From: Paractinoplanes bogorensis
GTDB taxonomy: Bacteria > Actinomycetota > Actinomycetes > Mycobacteriales > Micromonosporaceae
Assembly: GCF_018829635.1 (NCBI RefSeq)
Contig: NZ_JAHKKG010000001.1
Coordinates: 186,001 to 250,000, forward strand
Direction: 5' to 3'
Length of the DNA stretch: 64,000 nucleotides
The notes below the pieces were generated by a model. The model saw only the letters and a program-made list of their open reading frames with translations. It did no database searches and was not told the DNA's origin. Of this stretch, positions 53,262 through 63,603 are shown piece after piece (the first letter of the stretch is position 1; each line of letters begins with the position of its first letter). Position numbers and translations under genes: made by a program.

Positions 53262-55511
53262 TCAGGACGCCTTGCCGATCACCCGGCGCAGCAGGGCCTC
53301 CTGCAGGTGCAGGTGGGGCTCGGTGAGGTTGGCCGGGTGCCGGTGCCAGGTGCCGTCACCGGCCAGGTCGAAGCCCTCGGTGCCGTCGCTCATCGACAGA
53401 TCGAGCACGTAGCGCAGTTCCTCGCGGGCGGTCGGCAGGGTCACCCGCACCAGCGCCTCGACCCGGCGGTCGAGGTTGCGGTGCATCATGTCGGCCGAGC
53501 CGATCCAGTATTCGGCGTCGTCGCCCGCGCCGAACCGGAACACCCGCGAGTGCTCCAGGAACCGGCCGACGATCGAGCGCACCCGGATGTTCTCCGACAG
53601 CCCGGGCACACCGGGGCGCAGCGCGCACATCCCGCGGATGATCAGATCGATCTGCACGCCGTCGTAGGAGGCCTGGTAGAGCGCGTCGATCGTCTCCTCG
53701 TCGACCAGCGAGTTCACCTTGATCTGCACCAGCGCGTCGCCGCCCTCGCGGGCGATGCGGGCCTGCTCCTCGATCCGCTCGATCAGACCGGCGCGCACGC
53801 CGTGCGGCGCCACCAGCAGCCGGCGGTACGAGCGCTGACGGCTGTAGCCGGTGAGCACGTTGAACAGATCGGTGACGTCGGCGCCGACCTCGGGATCGGC
53901 CGTGAGCATGCCGAAGTCCTCGTACAGGCGGGCGGTCTTGGGGTGGTAGTTGCCGGTGCCGATGTGGCAGTAGCGGCGGATCTGGTTGCCCTCCTGCCGC
54001 ACCACCAGCGCGGTCTTGCAGTGCGTCTTGAGGCCCACGAGGCCGTAGACGACGTGGCAGCCGGCGCGTTCCAGGGTCCGCGCCCAGGCGATGTTGGCCA
54101 CCTCGTCGAAGCGGGCCTTCACCTCGACCAGCACCACCACCTGCTTGCCGGCCGCGGCCGCGTCGACCAGGGCGTCGACGATCGGGGAGTCGCCCGAGGT
54201 GCGGTAGAGGGTCTGCTTGATGGCCAGGACGTCCGGGTCAGCCGCCGCCTGCTCGATGAAGCGCTGCACGCTGGTCGAGAACGAGTGATAGGGGTGGTGG
54301 ACCAGGATGTCGCTCTCGCGCAGCCGGTTGAAGACGCTGCGCGGCACCTCCCCGTCGGCCAGCTGCGGATGGGTGGCCGGCACGAACGGGCGGTCCTTGA
54401 GGTCGTCGCGGTCGCACTCGCCGAACACCTGCCAGAGGGCCGACATGTCGAGCAGCCCCGGTACGCGCTGCACGTCCGCCCCGGTGACGTCGAGCTCGCG
54501 CACCAGCAGGTCGAGCACGTGGTCACTGATCGAGGCGGCCACCTCGAGCCGGACCGGCGGGCCGAACCGGCGCTGGGCCAGCTCGCGCTCGAGCGCCTGC
54601 AGCAGGTCTTCGTCGCGGTCCTCGTCGACCTCGAGCTCGGCGTTGCGGGTGACCCGGAACACGTGCCACTCCTGCAGTTCCATGCCCGGGAACAGCTGGT
54701 CGAGGTGGACCGCGATGAGTTCCTCGACGGGCAGGAAGCGCGCCGCCCGGCTGTCGTTCTGCACGGTCACGAAGCGCGGCACGTTGTTCGGCACCTTGAT
54801 GCGGGCGAACAGTTCGCCGCCGGCGTCGTCCGGGTCCTTGAGCACGACCGCGAGGTTGAGCGACCGGTTGGAGATGTAGGGGAACGGGTGCGCCGGGTCG
54901 ACCGCGAGCGGGGTCAGCACCGGGAAGACCTGCTCGCGGAAGTAGGTGCGCTGCCGTTCCCGCTCGCCGTCGTCGAGATCGGCCCACTTCACGATCTCGA
55001 TGCCCTCGGCGCGCAGCTTGGGGCGTACCTCGTCGGAGAAGCAGGCCGAGTGCCGGGTCACCAGGTCGGCCGTGCGCTGCGAGATCATCTCGAGCTGGTT
55101 GCGCAGCGAGGAGCGGTCACCGCCGCGCATCGGCAGGCCCGCGTTCAGCCGCCGCTTCAGCCCGGCCACCCGCACCATGTAGAACTCGTCCAGGTTGCTC
55201 GAGAAGATGGCCAGGAACTTGGCCCGCTCGAGCAGCGGCGTCTCCGGGTCCTCGGCGAGGGTCAGCACCCGCGCGTTGAAGTCGAGCCAGGACAACTCCC
55301 GGTTGAGGAAGCGGTCCTCCGGCAGTTCGAGGTCGGGCCGTTCGATGGTCGGTGTTTCGGTGGTCACCACTTGCTCCGTCGGTGTCGGATCGTCCGGTGC
55401 GGCTACCACGTTCTCGCCCACGGGCGCCGGCTCGGTCAGGGTCGTACGGGGAAGAAAGCGGCCGTTCGGGCCACGCCGGCGGGATTCGGGGGTCCGGGGC
55501 GAGGTGTGCAT
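53262..55511 (-). CDS. ppk: Polyphosphate kinase 1
   Basis: Reversible ATP-dependent polymerase of inorganic polyphosphate. A 749-residue product from ATG 55511; a start at 55553 would add 14 residues. The first 70 residues are a disordered Pro/Thr/Glu-rich extension. Then come the N domain ([20 protein letters not shown]), head domain and two catalytic domains, with the autophosphorylated His in [14 protein letters not shown] and the [20 protein letters not shown] loop. It is followed by mutT1. Confidence 0.96.
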   Translation of the reverse strand: MHTSPRTPESRRRGPNGRFLPRTTLTEPAPVGENVVAAPDDPTPTEQVVTTETPTIERPDLELPEDRFLNRELSWLDFNARVLTLAEDPETPLLERAKFLAIFSSNLDEFYMVRVAGLKRRLNAGLPMRGGDRSSLRNQLEMISQRTADLVTRHSACFSDEVRPKLRAEGIEIVKWADLDDGERERQRTYFREQVFPVLTPLAVDPAHPFPYISNRSLNLAVVLKDPDDAGGELFARIKVPNNVPRFVTVQNDSRAARFLPVEELIAVHLDQLFPGMELQEWHVFRVTRNAELEVDEDRDEDLLQALERELAQRRFGPPVRLEVAASISDHVLDLLVRELDVTGADVQRVPGLLDMSALWQVFGECDRDDLKDRPFVPATHPQLADGEVPRSVFNRLRESDILVHHPYHSFSTSVQRFIEQAAADPDVLAIKQTLYRTSGDSPIVDALVDAAAAGKQVVVLVEVKARFDEVANIAWARTLERAGCHVVYGLVGLKTHCKTALVVRQEGNQIRRYCHIGTGNYHPKTARLYEDFGMLTADPEVGADVTDLFNVLTGYSRQRSYRRLLVAPHGVRAGLIERIEEQARIAREGGDALVQIKVNSLVDEETIDALYQASYDGVQIDLIIRGMCALRPGVPGLSENIRVRSIVGRFLEHSRVFRFGAGDDAEYWIGSADMMHRNLDRRVEALVRVTLPTAREELRYVLDLSMSDGTEGFDLAGDGTWHRHPANLTEPHLHLQEALLRRVIGKAS

Positions 55512-55566
55512 CAGGCCATCATTGCCGGTTTCTTCGGAACGTGAAACGAACAAACCCGGCTATCTG

Positions 55567-55764
55567 TCAGGCGATGCCCGGAATTCTCACCTGGCGGACA
55601 CTTCCCGCGTCGTCGGCGTCGATGTCGACCCGCTGCCCGAGACGGAGTTTGCGCAGCCCCGAGGCGTCGAAGGCGGGGGCCTGGAAGGCCAGCTCAGTGC
55701 CGTCGTCGAGCAGCAGCGTGCCGCTCCGCGAGGCCTGGTCGAAGGTGGCGATGGTGCCCTGCAT
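55567..55764 (-). CDS. Small cold-shock-domain-like protein
   Basis: A 65-residue protein starting MQGTIATFDQASRSGTLLLD and ending near RVDIDADDAGSVRQVRIPGI. The alternation of FDxxxRSGxLLLDDG and LRxGQRVDI resembles the five-strand fold of cold-shock domains, without clear RNP motifs. A GTG at 55785 that overlaps the cofC stop codon (GTGA) would give 72 residues and translational coupling. Function unknown, perhaps nucleic-acid binding. Confidence 0.65.
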   Translation of the reverse strand: MQGTIATFDQASRSGTLLLDDGTELAFQAPAFDASGLRKLRLGQRVDIDADDAGSVRQVRIPGIA

Positions 55765-55781
55765 GGCGATGACGCTACCGG

Positions 55782-56429
55782 TCACGCCGCCGAGACGCAG
55801 GCCACCTTGAGCCCTAGGTCACGCAGAAGCGCGCAGGTGTGTTCGCCGGCCCCCAGCGCGAGCACGGTGGCCAGGTCGGCCGGGGTGTCGACGTCCTGCC
55901 GCAGGCCGGGCCAGTCGCCCTCCAGCGGGCGGGCGCCGGAGGCCGCGTGGGCCGCCGCCGAGCCGAGCCCGAACCGCGGGTCGAGCGGCTCGCCGGCCGG
56001 CGCCGCGAGCAGCACGGTGCCACTGCCGGCGGCGTCGGCCACAAAACCGCGACCGGGCCCGGCCGCGGCCAGCGCCGCGTCGAGCTGCCCGGGCCGCAGC
56101 GCGGGCAGATCGCCGGCCAGCACGGCGCGATACCGGCTCAAACCGGCCACCTCGTCGGCGCCGTACCGCATCGCCTCGTTGAGTCCCGCATCCGGCCGGT
56201 CGGGCACCACCCGGGCGCCCAGCGCGGCCACCGCGGCCGCGGCCACCTGGTCGTCGGTCACCACCAGCAGCTCGGTCACCGTCGCGGCGGCCAGCACCGC
56301 GGTCGCCGTGTCTCGCACCATCGCCAGCGCGAGGTCGGCGTGCCGGGCCGCCGGCACCGCGCCCCGCAGCCGGCTCTTCGCGGCGGTCAGCCGCTTGACC
56401 GGCATCACCGCCACCCAGTCACTCGCCAT
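55782..56429 (-). CDS. cofC: 2-phospho-L-lactate/phosphoenolpyruvate guanylyltransferase (coenzyme F420 synthesis)
   Basis: A 215-residue nucleotidyltransferase that makes the guanylylated precursor of F420 (also called FbiD in mycobacteria). The N-terminus reads VAVMPVKRLTAAKSRLRGAV, the GTP-binding region; VVTDDQV, DAGLNEAMRYG and VLAGDLPALRPGQL follow as in the family, as does FGLGSAAAHAASGA. ATG 56429 fits the usual start. The position beside ppk and mutT1 matches mycobacteria. F420 biosynthesis is therefore present in this organism. Confidence 0.9.
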   Translation of the reverse strand: MASDWVAVMPVKRLTAAKSRLRGAVPAARHADLALAMVRDTATAVLAAATVTELLVVTDDQVAAAAVAALGARVVPDRPDAGLNEAMRYGADEVAGLSRYRAVLAGDLPALRPGQLDAALAAAGPGRGFVADAAGSGTVLLAAPAGEPLDPRFGLGSAAAHAASGARPLEGDWPGLRQDVDTPADLATVLALGAGEHTCALLRDLGLKVACVSAA

Positions 56430-56570
56430 CTGCACAAGTCTGCCAGCGACCCCGGTAAGGACCCCTACCTGGTACCGCAGGCTTCGAGCAGGCATGATTT
56501 CGTCGCAGGTAACACGGATCGGCGGGGACACGCCGACCGACAGGGGCAGGCATTGCAGGCAGGAGGGGCC

Positions 56571-57299
56571 GTGGCACACCGCAGGCTCGGGTTCTGGCGG
56601 CGTTTCGCGGCGGCATTGGTGATCCCGGTGCTGCATGTCTGGACCAGGCGCACCTGGCTCAACCAGGAGAACATCCCGCGTACGGGCGGCGTGATCATCG
56701 CCCCCAACCACGTGTCGCACTTCGATCCGCTGGTCGTCGGCTACTACATCTTCGGATCCGGCCGGTGGCCACGTTTCCTGGGCAAGGCCAGCCTCTGGCG
56801 GGTGCCGGTGCTGGGCGGTTTTCTCCGCAAGGTCCAGCAGATCCCGGTCGAACGAGGCAGCGTAGAGGCGGTGAAGTCGCTCGACGTGCTGATCGAGGCC
56901 CTCGACCAGGGCGGTGTCGTGATCATCTATCCGGAGGGCACGACCACCCGCGAGCCCGATCTGTGGCCGATGCGCGGCAAGACCGGCGCGGCCCGGCTGG
57001 CCCTGGTCACCGGGGCTCCGGTGGTGCCGGTGGCGAACTGGGGAGCCGAGAACATCTTCGACCCGCGGACGAGCAAACTGCGATTCCGTCCCCGTACGCC
57101 GGTGACCGTCACCGCCGGCAAGCCGGTCGACCTGAGCAAGTGGCAGGGCGCCACCCCGACCCGGTCCGTGCTGGACGAGATGACCGAGGCCATCATGCAC
57201 GACATCAGCGTCCTGCTCGGCGAGGTGCGCGGCGAGACCCCGCCCGCCGCCCGCTATGACCGCCCCCGCAAGCCGAGCACGAAAGCCGGGGACGCCTGA
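56571..57299 (+). CDS. plsC: 1-acyl-sn-glycerol-3-phosphate acyltransferase
   Basis: A 242-residue membrane-associated acyltransferase making phosphatidic acid. It shows the NHVSHFD (HX4D) catalytic motif near residue 46, the FLGKASLW and IPVERGS segments, YPEGTTTRE and VVPVANWG. The N-terminal hydrophobic part anchors it. GTG 56571 follows AGGAGGGG. Its TGA shares a base with the gpsA ATG (TGATG), so phospholipid-synthesis genes are coupled. Confidence 0.95.
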   Translation: MAHRRLGFWRRFAAALVIPVLHVWTRRTWLNQENIPRTGGVIIAPNHVSHFDPLVVGYYIFGSGRWPRFLGKASLWRVPVLGGFLRKVQQIPVERGSVEAVKSLDVLIEALDQGGVVIIYPEGTTTREPDLWPMRGKTGAARLALVTGAPVVPVANWGAENIFDPRTSKLRFRPRTPVTVTAGKPVDLSKWQGATPTRSVLDEMTEAIMHDISVLLGEVRGETPPAARYDRPRKPSTKAGDA

Positions 57300-58294
57300 T
57301 GCCTCGCGCGGCGGTACTCGGCGCCGGCGCCTGGGGCACGGCTTTCGCCAAGATGCTGGCCGAGGCGGGCGCCGACGTCACCATCTGGGCCCGGCGCGAG
57401 GCCGTGGCCGCCTCGATCCGGGACAACCATCTCAACGAGGGCGCCCTGCCCGGCCGCAAGCTGCCCGAGCGGATCACCGCCACCAGCGACGTCGCCGAGG
57501 CGGTGGCCGGCGCCGAACTGGTCGCCATCGCCGTGCCGTCCCAGACGCTGCGCGGCAACCTGGCCGAGTGGGCCGGCGCGTTCGAGCCCGATTCCACCCT
57601 CATCTCGCTGATGAAGGGCATCGAGCTCGGCACCACCAAGCGGATGAGCCAGGTCATCGTCGAGACCGCACGCGTCGATCCCGACCGCGTGGTGGTGGTC
57701 TCAGGTCCCAACCTGGCCCCCGAGATCGCCGACGAGCAGCCCGCCGCGACCGTGGTGGCGGGCACCGACCACGACCGGTGCCGGGCCGTTCAGCACGCCC
57801 TGGCGCTGCCCTACATGCGTCCCTACACGACGCAAGACGTGATCGGCTGCGAGCTCGGCGGTGCCGTCAAGAACGTGATCGCCCTGGCCTACGGCATGGC
57901 CGCGGCGATGGGCCTGGGCGACAACACCAAGGCGTCGCTGATCACCCGCGGGCTGGCCGAGACGGCCCGGCTCGGGGTCGCGCTCGGCGCCGACCCGCTC
58001 ACCTTCGCCGGTCTGGCCGGTCTGGGCGACCTGGTCGCCACGTGTTCGTCGCCACTGTCGCGCAACCGCACCTTCGGCGAGCAGCTCGGCCTGGGTAAGA
58101 CTCTGGAGGAGGCGCAGGCCGCGGCCCGGCAGACCGCCGAGGGCGTGAAGAGCTGCCTGGCGATCCGCGACCTGGCCCGGGCCCACGGGGTCGAGGTGCC
58201 GATCACCGAGCAGGTCGAGCGGGTGTGCCACGAGGGCGTCGACCCGCGGGTCGCGGTGAAGCTGTTGATGGGTCGGGAGATGAAGTCCGAGTGA
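57299..58294 (+). CDS. gpsA: Glycerol-3-phosphate dehydrogenase [NAD(P)+]
   Basis: A 331-residue enzyme that reduces dihydroxyacetone phosphate to sn-glycerol 3-phosphate for lipid synthesis. N-terminal dinucleotide motif [18 protein letters not shown], then [20 protein letters not shown], the substrate-binding Lys in [15 protein letters not shown] and the C-terminal [20 protein letters not shown] segment. Overlaps plsC and the next PLP-lyase gene, all co-translated. Confidence 0.97.
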   Translation: MPRAAVLGAGAWGTAFAKMLAEAGADVTIWARREAVAASIRDNHLNEGALPGRKLPERITATSDVAEAVAGAELVAIAVPSQTLRGNLAEWAGAFEPDSTLISLMKGIELGTTKRMSQVIVETARVDPDRVVVVSGPNLAPEIADEQPAATVVAGTDHDRCRAVQHALALPYMRPYTTQDVIGCELGGAVKNVIALAYGMAAAMGLGDNTKASLITRGLAETARLGVALGADPLTFAGLAGLGDLVATCSSPLSRNRTFGEQLGLGKTLEEAQAAARQTAEGVKSCLAIRDLARAHGVEVPITEQVERVCHEGVDPRVAVKLLMGREMKSE

Positions 58295-59394
58295 GTTATT
58301 CAGACGGCACACGGGTCGTGCACGCGGGACTGCCCGAGGCCGCCGTCGGCGATCCGTTCCTGCCCGGTCCGGTGTTCGCCGCTCCTTACCATCTCGACCC
58401 GGCCGACGGGCAGACCGGCGACAACGGCTACGGCCGCCCCGACAACCCGACCCGGCGCCGGCTCGAGGGGGCGATCGGCGAGCTCGAGGGCGGCCGGGCG
58501 CTGACCTTCGCGAGCGGGCAGGCCGCGATCACCGCTCTGCTGCTCTCCACGCTCCGCACGGGCGACACGGTGGCCCTGCCCTCCGACGGTTACTTCACGG
58601 TCCGCAGCTTCGCCGAGAGCACCCTTCGCGACCTCGGCGTACGGACGGTCCTGGTGCCGACCGCGGGCCCCTACCCCGATTTCACCGGCGTCCGGCTGGT
58701 GCTGCTCGAGACCCCGGCCAACCCGGGCCTCGACGTGTGCGACATCGCCGAGGTGGCCGCCACCGCCCACGCGGCCGGCGCTCTGGTCGCGGTCGACAAC
58801 ACCACCGCCACGCCGCTGGGGCAGACTCCGCTCGCGCTCGGCGCCGACGTCGTGGTCGCCTCCGGCACCAAGGCCCTGACCGGCCACTCCGACGTGCTCC
58901 TGGGCTACGTGGCGGCCACCGACGCCGAGCTGCTGGGCAAGATCGAGACGTGGCGCAAGCACACCGGCGCGATCCCCGGTGCCTTCGACGCGTGGCTGGC
59001 CCACCGCTCGATCGCCACGCTCGACCTGCGCCTGGCCCGGCAGACCGGCAACGCGGCGGCCGTCGCCGAGCTGCTCGCCGGGCGCGAGGACGTGTCCGGC
59101 GTACGGTGGCCCGGTCTGCCTTCCGACCCCTCGTACGCGGTGGCCTCCAAGCAGATGCGGCGCATCCCCGGCATCGTCTCGTTCGACCTCGGCGACGCCC
59201 AGCGGGTGGCCCGTTTCCTGACCGCCGCTTCGCTCGTCTTCGCGGCCACTTCGTTCGGCGGCGTGCACACGACGGCCGACCGGCGCGCCCAGTGGGGTGA
59301 CGACACGTCGCCCGGCTTTGTCCGCCTGTCGTGCGGCATCGAAGACACGGTGGACCTGCTGGCCGACCTGACGGCCGCCCTCGACCAGGCCTGA
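58291..59394 (+). CDS. Cystathionine beta/gamma-lyase-type PLP enzyme
   Basis: A 367-residue Cys/Met metabolism PLP-dependent enzyme (fold type I). Recognised by [20 protein letters not shown], the substrate loop [48 protein letters not shown] and PLP Lys in [17 protein letters not shown]. It may be a cystathionine gamma-lyase or synthase; the family does not allow a firm choice. The GTG start overlaps the gpsA stop codon (GTGA). Confidence 0.9.
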   Translation: MSYSDGTRVVHAGLPEAAVGDPFLPGPVFAAPYHLDPADGQTGDNGYGRPDNPTRRRLEGAIGELEGGRALTFASGQAAITALLLSTLRTGDTVALPSDGYFTVRSFAESTLRDLGVRTVLVPTAGPYPDFTGVRLVLLETPANPGLDVCDIAEVAATAHAAGALVAVDNTTATPLGQTPLALGADVVVASGTKALTGHSDVLLGYVAATDAELLGKIETWRKHTGAIPGAFDAWLAHRSIATLDLRLARQTGNAAAVAELLAGREDVSGVRWPGLPSDPSYAVASKQMRRIPGIVSFDLGDAQRVARFLTAASLVFAATSFGGVHTTADRRAQWGDDTSPGFVRLSCGIEDTVDLLADLTAALDQA

Positions 59395-59447
59395 TCTACG
59401 GTTTTCGGGTGAGTTGGGACTGTTTTTCCGGTGACCAGGTAGCCGCC

Positions 59448-59765
59448 ATGACGCAGGGGTCGAGCTTCTTCGCCGACCCCGGTGAGCGCGAGTGCCCCGC
59501 CTGCGGTGCGACGTCGTTGCGGGCCTACTTCAACGCTCCGGAGAACGCCCGCCGGCCCACCCTGGTCAGCTACGTGTGGTGCTCGTCGTGCCGCAAGTTC
59601 GTCGGCACCCGGGCCAAGCATCCGGACGGGCTGGTCTTCAGCGATCCGCTGGCCACGCTGTCGCTCGCCGAGCGGCGTGGGCTCGAGCGGAGCCTGGTCG
59701 GCTTTCTCGAGCATCTGGACGGCCTCTGGGACGCCGGCGTGCTGCCCCAGACGTTCGCCGCGTAA
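59448..59765 (+). CDS. Small zinc-ribbon protein
   Basis: A 105-residue protein with two CxxC pairs, CPACGATSLRAYF and VWCSSCRKFVGTRAKHP, i.e. a zinc ribbon. The C-terminal half is an acidic helical domain (AERRGLERSLVGFLEHLDGL). A GTG at 59409 would add 13 residues. Function unknown; nucleic-acid or protein binding is possible. Confidence 0.75.
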   Translation: MTQGSSFFADPGERECPACGATSLRAYFNAPENARRPTLVSYVWCSSCRKFVGTRAKHPDGLVFSDPLATLSLAERRGLERSLVGFLEHLDGLWDAGVLPQTFAA

Positions 59766-59918
59766 CTGCTGCTGACACGGCCCACCCGACCGGGGGACCC
59801 CCACCCTCACGTCCACGCTACGCCAAGATCGGCGCTGGTCGGCGCGTCGTCCACAGGCGCCGCCGAGGGCAAACGGAGTTGTCCACAGGTCTTGCGAGAG
59901 AACCCACAGCGGCTCTAT

Positions 59919-59942
59919 GGTTCGTTACATGAGTAATGAACC
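59919..59942. promoter_or_regulatory. Palindromic operator of the YtrA-type unit
   Basis: GGTTCGTTAC ATGA GTAATGAACC: 9 of 10 arm positions match. It lies 20 bases before the GntR-type regulator start and is a good candidate for its own operator. Confidence 0.6.
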
Positions 59943-59962
59943 ACTGCAGTAGGGAGGCTCGG

Positions 59963-60316
59963 GTGTTCGACGACCGCAGCCCGATCTATCTGCAGATCGC
60001 CGACGGCATCAAGAACGACGTCCTGAGCGGGGCTCTCAAGGAGGACGACCAGGTCATGTCCACCAACCAGTACGCGGCCTTCTATCGCATCAACCCGGCC
60101 ACCGCGGCCAAGGGGTTCGCCCAGCTGGTCGACGAGGGCGTGCTCTACAAACGGCGCGGCATCGGCATGTTCGTCAGCCCGGACGCGCCGGCCAAGCTGC
60201 GGGCCGAGCGGCGGCAACGGTTCTTCACCGACGTGGTCGAGCCGATGCTCGACGAGGCCAAGCGCGTCGGGATCGGCGTCGACGAGATCACGAGCTATCT
60301 GGGGAGCCGGCCATGA
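59963..60316 (+). CDS. GntR-family regulator, YtrA type
   Basis: A 117-residue protein, the short YtrA-like GntR form: winged helix DRSPIYLQIADGIKNDVLSG, then RINPATAAKGFAQLVDEGVL, and a short C-terminal dimerisation helix with no ligand domain. GTG 59963 follows AGGGAGG. YtrA regulators normally control a linked ABC transporter, here the two genes immediately downstream, in response to cell-envelope stress or antibiotics. Confidence 0.92.
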   Translation: MFDDRSPIYLQIADGIKNDVLSGALKEDDQVMSTNQYAAFYRINPATAAKGFAQLVDEGVLYKRRGIGMFVSPDAPAKLRAERRQRFFTDVVEPMLDEAKRVGIGVDEITSYLGSRP

Positions 60317-61188
60317 TCGAGGTGCGCGGCGTCACGATTCGCTATGGGCGCACGGTCGCGGTCGACGACGTCGATCTCACCCTGCCCGCCGACACCATCT
60401 ACGGCCTGCTCGGGCGCAACGGTTCGGGCAAGACCAGCCTGCTCAGCGCGCTCGCGTGCTACCGCAAGCCGACCACCGGCACGGTGCTCGTGGACGGCGA
60501 GGAGGCCTTCGAGAACCCGCGGATCGCGCGCCGCACCAGCTTCATCCGCGACACCCTGGACGTGCAGGACGGCTATCGGGTCTCGGCCGCGTTCTGCCTG
60601 ACCGAGTCGCTACGGCCGGGCTGGGACGCCGAATACGCCGGGAAGCTGGCCGACGTGCTGCAGCTCGACACCCGCAAGCGCATCTCGGCCCTGTCCCGCG
60701 GGCAGCGTTCGGTGCTCGGGGTGATCCTCGGGCTGGCGACCCGGGCGCCGCTGACCATTCTCGACGAGCCCTACCTGGGCATGGACGCGGTGGCCCGCAC
60801 GCTCTTCTACCGCGAGCTGCTCGCCGACTACCTGGCCCACCCGCGCACGATCATCCTCTCCACCCACCTCATCGAGGAGGTGGCCGAGCTGTTCGAGCGG
60901 ATCATCATCATGGACCGCGGCCGGATCCTGCTGCACGACGAGACCGACGCCCTGCGCGGCCGGGGCGTCACCGTGACCGGGCCGGCCGAGCGGGTCACTG
61001 CCTTCGCCCACGGGCACACCGTGCTCGGCGAGCAGAGCCTGGCCGGCGTACGGGCCCTGACGCTCGACGGTCCGCTCGACCCGGACGAGATCGCCCGCGG
61101 CGAGCGCGACGGCCTGGCCTTCGGCCCGCTCGGCCTGCAGGACCTGTTCGTCCACCTGACCTCGCAGCCGTTGGAGGCGACCCGATGA
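60313..61188 (+). CDS. ABC transporter ATP-binding protein (YtrB-like)
   Basis: A 291-residue nucleotide-binding protein: Walker A GRNGSGKTS, signature ALSRGQRSVLG, Walker B LTILDEPYLGMDAV, H-loop STHLIEEVAE. The C-terminal 90 residues are a regulatory/stalk extension. ATGA overlap with the regulator and with the membrane-protein gene after it. The transporter probably handles a cell-wall-active compound, inferred from YtrA-type operons. Confidence 0.92.
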   Translation: MIEVRGVTIRYGRTVAVDDVDLTLPADTIYGLLGRNGSGKTSLLSALACYRKPTTGTVLVDGEEAFENPRIARRTSFIRDTLDVQDGYRVSAAFCLTESLRPGWDAEYAGKLADVLQLDTRKRISALSRGQRSVLGVILGLATRAPLTILDEPYLGMDAVARTLFYRELLADYLAHPRTIILSTHLIEEVAELFERIIIMDRGRILLHDETDALRGRGVTVTGPAERVTAFAHGHTVLGEQSLAGVRALTLDGPLDPDEIARGERDGLAFGPLGLQDLFVHLTSQPLEATR

Positions 61189-61892
61189 GCGCGGCTTCTG
61201 GAGGCCACACGATGAGCGTCAGCGGTATGTTGCTCAAGATCTTCCGGCCGATCATCATCTGGATCTTCGTCATCATGGTGACGGTCGAGGTCGTGGCGGT
61301 GAGCGGGATCCTGACGGTCAACCCGATCCCGTTCAGCTTCTGGCTGGTGATCGTGGGCGCGATGGCCAAGTACTGGCCGCTGGTGGCCGGCATCATGCTG
61401 ATCACGATGCATTTCCGGTTCTTCGTCACCAACGGCTTCACCCGGCTCGAGTTCCTGCGCGGGCTGGCCGTGTTCAGCGCCGGCGTGGTGCTGGTGGCTC
61501 CGGCCGTGGTCGTTCTCGGGCACGCCGTCGAGAGCACCGTGCTCGCCCTGCTCGACCAGCAGGGCGACGGCTATCCGGTGTTCCGGTTCGGCGACGCGGC
61601 GGCCGAATACCTGCACGTGTTCCCGGCCTCGGTCGCCTACATGGCGTCGGGCGTGCTGATCGCGGCTGGGTTCTACCGGTTCCGGCCGCTGATCGCGGTA
61701 CCGCTCATCGTCCCGGGTGCGATCCCGGTGGCCGTGGCCGACGGGCTGATCCGGATCGACGAGCGGGGCACGCTCACCCAGAACCTGCCCATGGCCGTCG
61801 CGCTGACGCTGACCGCGGCCGCGACCGTAGCCGCCGTGATCGCGACGCATCGGGTGATGCGGGACGTGGCGGTCAAACGTACGGCGGGCTGA
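61185..61892 (+). CDS. Membrane subunit of the YtrA-linked ABC transporter
   Basis: A 235-residue membrane protein with about six hydrophobic segments (IIIWIFVIMVTVEVVAVSGI; FSFWLVIVGAMAKYWPLVAG; GVVLVAPAVVVLGHAV; ASVAYMASGVLIAAGFY). No clear permease family, but position makes it the membrane partner. ATG 61185 overlaps the ATPase stop; an alternative ATG at 61212. Confidence 0.85.
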   Translation: MSAASGGHTMSVSGMLLKIFRPIIIWIFVIMVTVEVVAVSGILTVNPIPFSFWLVIVGAMAKYWPLVAGIMLITMHFRFFVTNGFTRLEFLRGLAVFSAGVVLVAPAVVVLGHAVESTVLALLDQQGDGYPVFRFGDAAAEYLHVFPASVAYMASGVLIAAGFYRFRPLIAVPLIVPGAIPVAVADGLIRIDERGTLTQNLPMAVALTLTAAATVAAVIATHRVMRDVAVKRTAG

Positions 61893-61894
61893 AG

Positions 61895-62401
61895 TCAGGC
61901 CGTATCGGCGAGCCGCCGTGACGGGTGGGACGCGACGAAGTCGTACAGCCAATCCTGGGTCACCGGCATCTCGGTGCCGCCGGTGACCCGGGCCAGCGCC
62001 TCACCCGGCGCGATCCCCAGCAGCACCAGCGTCGTGCAGGCCAGCAGCGTCGAACGCCCTATTCCGCCGAAACACTGGGTCACCACGAACCGGCCCGCCC
62101 GCACCTGACCGGCCAGCTGGCCGGCGAGCGTCACCACCTGCACGGCCTCGTCCCGGGGGATACCGCCGTCGGGCACCGGGAACGAGACGAACTGCAGCCC
62201 GTACGCCGCGGCCGCCGTGGCCGTGTCGCCGAAGCCGAGCCGGTGCTGTTCGGCTGTGGTCAGAGCCGAGACGAGGATGTCGACCCCGGCACGGGCGAAG
62301 GCGCCGAGCTGCTCGGCCGGCCAGGCGTCGGCGCGCGGGTGCGCGATCGTCGCCAACTGCCCGGGCCCCGGCCCGGCGATCACATGGAGTGCTGCTCTCA
62401 T
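61895..62401 (-). CDS. Dual-specificity/tyrosine phosphatase-like protein
   Basis: A 168-residue protein with the core C-x5-R loop in VVTQCFGGIGRSTLLA (Cys and Arg in place, but Gln where the family usually has His before Cys). ARAGVDILVSALTTAEQHRL matches the phosphatase N-terminal region, and FVSFPVPDGGIPRD is the general-acid loop of dual-specificity phosphatases. Likely an atypical phosphatase acting on protein or carbohydrate phosphate. Its stop is 2 bases from the end of the convergent ABC gene. Confidence 0.78.
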   Translation of the reverse strand: MRAALHVIAGPGPGQLATIAHPRADAWPAEQLGAFARAGVDILVSALTTAEQHRLGFGDTATAAAAYGLQFVSFPVPDGGIPRDEAVQVVTLAGQLAGQVRAGRFVVTQCFGGIGRSTLLACTTLVLLGIAPGEALARVTGGTEMPVTQDWLYDFVASHPSRRLADTA

Positions 62402-62508
62402 GAACTGCCCGTTCCCCTGTCCCGGCCTGGTAACCGGGTGATCCCGCGAGTGGCTAACGCAGAGTAGGGTCACCCCCGGCACGCCCGCTACTGAGAGGCC
62501 CAAAGAAA

Positions 62509-63603
62509 GTGACGACCCCTCGGAAAACCCGCGTCGCGATCGTCTTCGGCGGTCGCAGCTCCGAGCACGCGATCTCGTGCGTGAGCGCCGGCAGCATTCT
62601 GGCCGCGCTCGACCCGGACGAGTACGAGGTGCTTCCGGTGGGCATCACGCGCGAGGGCCGCTGGGTGCTCGCGGGCGTCGACCCGGCCACCCTCGCCATC
62701 GCCGGCCGCACGCTGCCCGAGATCACGGCGGCCAGCGGCAACGCGATCGTGCTGGCGGCCGACCCGACCTCGACCGACCTGATCGTCCGCGACCCGGCCG
62801 AGGGCATCTCGTCGCTGACCGGGGTCGACGTCGTGTTCCCGGTGCTCCACGGGGCGTACGGCGAGGACGGCACCATCCAGGGTCTGCTTGAGATGGCCGG
62901 ACTGCCCTATGTGGGGGCCAACGTCTTCGCCTCGGCCGCGGGCATGGACAAGGAGTTCACCAAGAAGCTGGCCGCGGTCGAGGGCATCCCGGTGGGTCCG
63001 TACGCGGTGCTCCGGGCCGGTGTCTCGCTCAGCGAGGCCGACAAGGAGCGCCTGGGCCTGCCGGTCTTCGTGAAGCCGTCGCGGGCCGGCTCGTCGCACG
63101 GCATCACCCGGGTCACCGACTGGGCCGAACTCGACGACGCCGTCGCCACCGCCCGCCGGATCGACCCCAAGGTGCTCGTCGAGGCGGCCGTCGTGGGCCG
63201 GGAGATCGAGTGCGGCGTGCTCGAGGGCGAGGCCGGCGGAGCGCCCGAGGCGTCGCTGCTGGCCGAGATCCACGTCGCCGACGGCGACTGGTACGACTTC
63301 GAGACCAAATATCTCGACGGCGGCCGCTCCGACATCCCGGCCGACCTGCCCGACGAGGTCACCCGTCAGGTCCAGGAGTACGCACGGCGCACCTTCACCG
63401 CGCTCGACTGCGCCGGCCTGGCCCGGGTCGACTTCTTCGTCACGGCCGACCACCAGATCTATCTCAACGAGATCAACACGATGCCGGGCATGACGCCGAC
63501 CTCGATGTTCCCGCAGATGTGGGCGGCCACCGGCCTGGAATACCCCAAGGTGGTCGACCGTCTCATCCGGACGGCGCTGCGCCGGGGGACCGGCCTGCAC
63601 TAG
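62509..63603 (+). CDS. ddl: D-alanine-D-alanine ligase
   Basis: ATP-grasp ligase that makes the D-Ala-D-Ala end of peptidoglycan precursors. The 364-residue product begins with VAIVFGGRSSEHAISCVSAG, has the VKPSRAGSSHGITRV region and the metal-binding LNEINTMPGMTPTSMFPQMW. The motif WYDFETKYLDGG agrees with a normal Ddl rather than a D-Ala-D-Lac ligase. Its TAG stop is the first three bases of the palindrome at 63601. Confidence 0.97.
   Translation: MTTPRKTRVAIVFGGRSSEHAISCVSAGSILAALDPDEYEVLPVGITREGRWVLAGVDPATLAIAGRTLPEITAASGNAIVLAADPTSTDLIVRDPAEGISSLTGVDVVFPVLHGAYGEDGTIQGLLEMAGLPYVGANVFASAAGMDKEFTKKLAAVEGIPVGPYAVLRAGVSLSEADKERLGLPVFVKPSRAGSSHGITRVTDWAELDDAVATARRIDPKVLVEAAVVGREIECGVLEGEAGGAPEASLLAEIHVADGDWYDFETKYLDGGRSDIPADLPDEVTRQVQEYARRTFTALDCAGLARVDFFVTADHQIYLNEINTMPGMTPTSMFPQMWAATGLEYPKVVDRLIRTALRRGTGLH

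Noticed and set aside
53247..55544. 765-residue plus-strand open frame opposite ppk
   Set aside because: Full antisense shadow of ppk, which has all catalytic motifs.
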